From assembly GCA_016935045.1 (NCBI GenBank), contig JAFGRS010000954.1, forward strand, positions 1 to 8,253: a stretch of 8,253 nt of DNA, written 5' to 3'. The stretch comes from Lentisphaeria bacterium. GTDB lineage: Bacteria > Verrucomicrobiota > Lentisphaeria > Oligosphaerales > JAFGRS01. Below, in pieces: positions 6,344-8,253 of this stretch. The notes under the pieces are model-generated. The model did not search any database. It saw only the letters and a program-made list of their open reading frames with translations, and was not told the DNA's origin. Every line of letters starts with the position of its first letter. Positions within the stretch are counted from its first letter, which is position 1. Made by a program: the position numbers and the translations under genes.

Positions 6344-8115
6344 ATACGGTCATCCTGAGGGACAACGCGAACGCTGCCTGGGTGTGCTACCGCGAACCGG
6401 TGGACATCGTGTCCGCCCAGACCCTGGCGGAGGTCCTGCCCGCCCTCGAACGCCTGGACCGGGCGGTCCGGGACGGCGGCATGACGGCGGCCGGGTTTGT
6501 CAGTTACGAAGCGGCCCCGGCCTTCGACCCGGCCCTGGTCACCCGTCCCGCCGCGGACCTGCCCCTGCTCTGGTTCGGGCTCTTCCGGCGGCCCGACACC
6601 CTCCCTTCCCTGGATCATGCCGTGGCCGACGGCGCCGGCTTTTCCCTCGGGCCGTGGCTGCCTTCGGTGAGCCGGGACGCCTATGAGGGGGCCCTCGCGG
6701 CCATCCGGCAGCACCTGGCCGCCGGCGACACCTACCAGGTCAACTTCACCTTCCGTTTGCGGGCGGCATTCGGCGGCAATCCGCTCGCCTGGTTTGCCGG
6801 ACTCGCGCCGTCGCAGCCATCCCCCTATGCGGCCTACGTCGATACCGGACGCTTCGCGATCTGCTCCGTCTCACCCGAACTCTTCTTCGAATTGCAGGAG
6901 AGCCGTATCGTATCCAGGCCCATGAAGGGGACCATGAGCCGCGGCCGGACCCCGGCCGAGGACCGCGCCCGCGCCAAGGCCCTGCGGCAGTGCCCCAAGA
7001 ACCGGGCCGAGAACCTCATGATCGTCGACATGATCCGCAACGATATCGGCCGCGTCGCCATCCCCGGTTCGGTCCGGGTGCCGAGGCTCTTCCACGTGGA
7101 ACGCTACCCGACCGTCCTGCAGATGACCTCCACCGTCGAGGCCCTCACCAACGCCGCGTTCCCCGACATCCTCGCCGCTCTCTTCCCCTGTGCTTCCATC
7201 ACGGGCGCCCCAAAACCAAAAACCATGGCCATCATCGCCGCTCTCGAAGACACGCCCCGCGGGCTCTACTGCGGTTGTGTGGGGTGCTGGTCCGGACGCC
7301 GGGCGCGGTTCAGCGTCGCCATCCGCACGGCCGTCGTGGACCGCTCCCACGGCAACGCCGAATACGGGGTCGGGGGAGGCATCGTCTGGGACTCGATCCC
7401 GAGTGAGGAATACGAGGAATGCCGGATCAAGGCGCGCGTCCTCGGTGAACCGCGGCCGCCCTTCTCCCTTCTGGAGACCATGCTCTGGGAACCGGAACAG
7501 GGCGTATTCCTGCTGGACCTGCACCTGCGCCGCATCCTGGAGTCCGCCCGATACTTCGGGATCCCATTGGCGGAAAAGGCGTTGCGAAAGAGCATCGGGA
7601 GCGCAACCGCCGGCCTCCCCCGCCAATCCCACAGGCTGCGGTTGCTGGCGGGCCGGGATGGCGCCCTGCGCCTCGAAGCGCTACCCTTCGCCCAGGCCGA
7701 TCCCGACGCCCCCGTGCGCCTCCGCTGGGCCCGCAAGCCGATCGACCCGATCGACCCGTTCCTTTCCCACAAGACCACGTACAGGATCCTCTACGAACAG
7801 GCCCGGGCCTCGCGGCAGGACTGCGACGATGTGCTGCTTTGGAATCCCCGCGGCGAAGCCACGGAGTCGACCATCGCCAATCTCGTCATCGAGCGCCGGG
7901 GACGACTCGTCACCCCGCCCGTCGAGTCCGGCCTGCTGCCGGGCACGTTCCGGCACCGCCTCCTCGAACAGGGCGAGATCGCCGCGGAACCGGTGACGGT
8001 CACCGACGTGCACCGCGCGCCTCGGCTGTTCCTCGTCAACTCCCTGCGCAAGTGGCGTCCGGCCGTGATGCTGGACGACGAACCGCCCTTCCCATCGGCA
8101 GCGGACCCGACCTGA
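6340..8115 (+). CDS. pabBC: Fused aminodeoxychorismate synthase component I / aminodeoxychorismate lyase (PabB-PabC)
   Basis: 591 residues. The N-terminal part (1 to about 370) is a chorismate-utilising PabB domain: CSVSPELFFEL, PMKGT with Lys196 (the Lys seen in PabB enzymes where anthranilate synthases have Ala), LMIVDMIRNDIGRV, FPCASITGAPK, and YGVGGGIVWDS with EEYEEC. It adds ammonia to chorismate to give 4-amino-4-deoxychorismate. Residues from about 375 on are a class IV aminotransferase-fold lyase (PabC): SLLETMLW, LHLRRILESARYFG, the PLP Lys478 in SHKTTYR, GEATESTIANLVI, and SGLLPGTFRHRLL. It releases pyruvate to give p-aminobenzoate for folate. PabB-PabC fusions are known in other bacteria. 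The PabB half is shorter than E. coli PabB (453 residues), the N-terminal subdomain being reduced. No glutaminase partner (PabA) is in the window. No Shine-Dalgarno precedes the ATG; the ATGA overlap with a leader frame may drive initiation. Confidence 0.95.
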   Translation: MNTVILRDNANAAWVCYREPVDIVSAQTLAEVLPALERLDRAVRDGGMTAAGFVSYEAAPAFDPALVTRPAADLPLLWFGLFRRPDTLPSLDHAVADGAGFSLGPWLPSVSRDAYEGALAAIRQHLAAGDTYQVNFTFRLRAAFGGNPLAWFAGLAPSQPSPYAAYVDTGRFAICSVSPELFFELQESRIVSRPMKGTMSRGRTPAEDRARAKALRQCPKNRAENLMIVDMIRNDIGRVAIPGSVRVPRLFHVERYPTVLQMTSTVEALTNAAFPDILAALFPCASITGAPKPKTMAIIAALEDTPRGLYCGCVGCWSGRRARFSVAIRTAVVDRSHGNAEYGVGGGIVWDSIPSEEYEECRIKARVLGEPRPPFSLLETMLWEPEQGVFLLDLHLRRILESARYFGIPLAEKALRKSIGSATAGLPRQSHRLRLLAGRDGALRLEALPFAQADPDAPVRLRWARKPIDPIDPFLSHKTTYRILYEQARASRQDCDDVLLWNPRGEATESTIANLVIERRGRLVTPPVESGLLPGTFRHRLLEQGEIAAEPVTVTDVHRAPRLFLVNSLRKWRPAVMLDDEPPFPSAADPT

Positions 8116-8124
8116 GGACCCTCC

Positions 8125-8139
8125 GTCCCCCGGCGGGAC
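8125..8139 (+). terminator. Weak hairpin downstream of pabBC
   Basis: GTCCC (8125-8129) and GGGAC (8135-8139) can form a 5-bp stem with a 5-nt loop, starting 9 bases after the pabBC stop. There is no T-run, so intrinsic termination is doubtful. The REP-like hairpins further on are a likelier 3' boundary. Confidence 0.15.
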
Positions 8140-8161
8140 CGGAAGATCAGGGCGATGCCTG

Positions 8162-8186
8162 GTAGGCGCCACGAGCCGAGTGGCGC
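8162..8186 (+). repeat. REP-like unit 1 (GTAG plus hairpin)
   Basis: GTAG (8162-8165) is followed directly by a perfect 7-bp hairpin: GCGCCAC (8166-8172), loop GAGCCGA (8173-8179), GTGGCGC (8180-8186). A 5' GTAG next to a short palindrome is the hallmark of REP sequences mobilised by RAYT (TnpA-REP) transposases. No RAYT gene is in the window. Confidence 0.75.
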
Positions 8187-8199
8187 GATCCCGAAGAAC

Positions 8200-8224
8200 G
8201 TCGCGCTCGGCTCGCGCGACCTAC
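8200..8224 (-). repeat. REP-like unit 2, inverted
   Basis: Reading the minus strand, GTAG (8224-8221) is followed by a perfect 7-bp hairpin, GTCGCGC / GCGCGAC, around the same loop GAGCCGA seen in unit 1. The stem differs from unit 1 at several positions, but each change is matched on the other arm. Together with unit 1 it forms a head-to-head pair of the BIME type, 13 bases apart. Confidence 0.75.
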
Positions 8225-8228
8225 TCCC

Positions 8229-8253
8229 GCCCCACGAGCCGAGTGGCGCGATC
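8229..8253 (+). repeat. REP-like unit 3, continuing past the window edge
   Basis: The 22 bases from 8232 to 8253 (CCACGAGCCGAGTGGCGCGA then TC) repeat 8169-8190 exactly, 63 bases later. The left stem arm GCCCCAC (8229-8235) has one mismatch with GTGGCGC, and the four bases before it are TCCC instead of GTAG, so this unit looks degraded at its 5' end. The array probably continues beyond the window. Confidence 0.65.

Overview
The window is very GC-rich, with strong G/C bias at third codon positions. It looks like ordinary chromosomal DNA from a free-living bacterium. Tandem kinase-like proteins with a membrane anchor, an Ala-rich helical/TPR-like region and a sugar-binding-like C-terminus, together with nonamer (TCCATNNCG) repeats between genes, resemble what is seen in planctomycete/verrucomicrobial (PVC) type genomes. 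This taxonomic reading is an impression only, because no rRNA or other marker gene is present. All supported genes are on the + strand.

Layout: (1) 1-342 is an upstream edge with no convincing gene, except possibly the last codons of a gene ending at 187. It is followed by a promoter-like site at 215-244 that fits sigma-54 (GG-N10-GC) and, overlapping it, sigma-70. (2) 343-681 encodes a small NifX/NifB-C-terminal-like (dinitrogenase Fe-Mo cofactor family) protein with a good Shine-Dalgarno. (3) 682-1042 is a non-coding gap with a long imperfect hairpin built from nonamer repeats in opposite orientations, then a possible promoter. (4) 1043-3553 and 3590-6238 are tandem paralogues, 836 and 882 residues long. 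Each has a kinase-like domain without the catalytic Asp, one transmembrane helix near residue 250-273, a long helical/TPR-like stretch, and a beta-sandwich-like C-terminal domain that starts NLVLNG and ends near GEYRFDN. (5) 6251-6343 is a possible 30-codon leader frame whose TGA overlaps the next ATG. (6) 6340-8115 encodes a fused PabB-PabC enzyme for p-aminobenzoate (folate) synthesis. (7) 8162-8253 is a REP/BIME-like cluster: GTAG-preceded hairpins in alternating orientation that share a 7-nt loop.

How they work together: the two pseudokinase-like genes are 36 nt apart and probably co-transcribed. They look like a pair of membrane receptors or scaffolds with a cytoplasmic kinase-fold domain and an extracytoplasmic ligand-binding end. 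pabBC follows by about 100 nt and may ride on the same transcript, but has no evident functional link to them. The cofactor-family gene appears to be an independent unit. The most interesting items are the tandem catalytically degenerate receptor-like proteins, the REP-like cluster with compensatory stem changes, and the nonamer hairpin.
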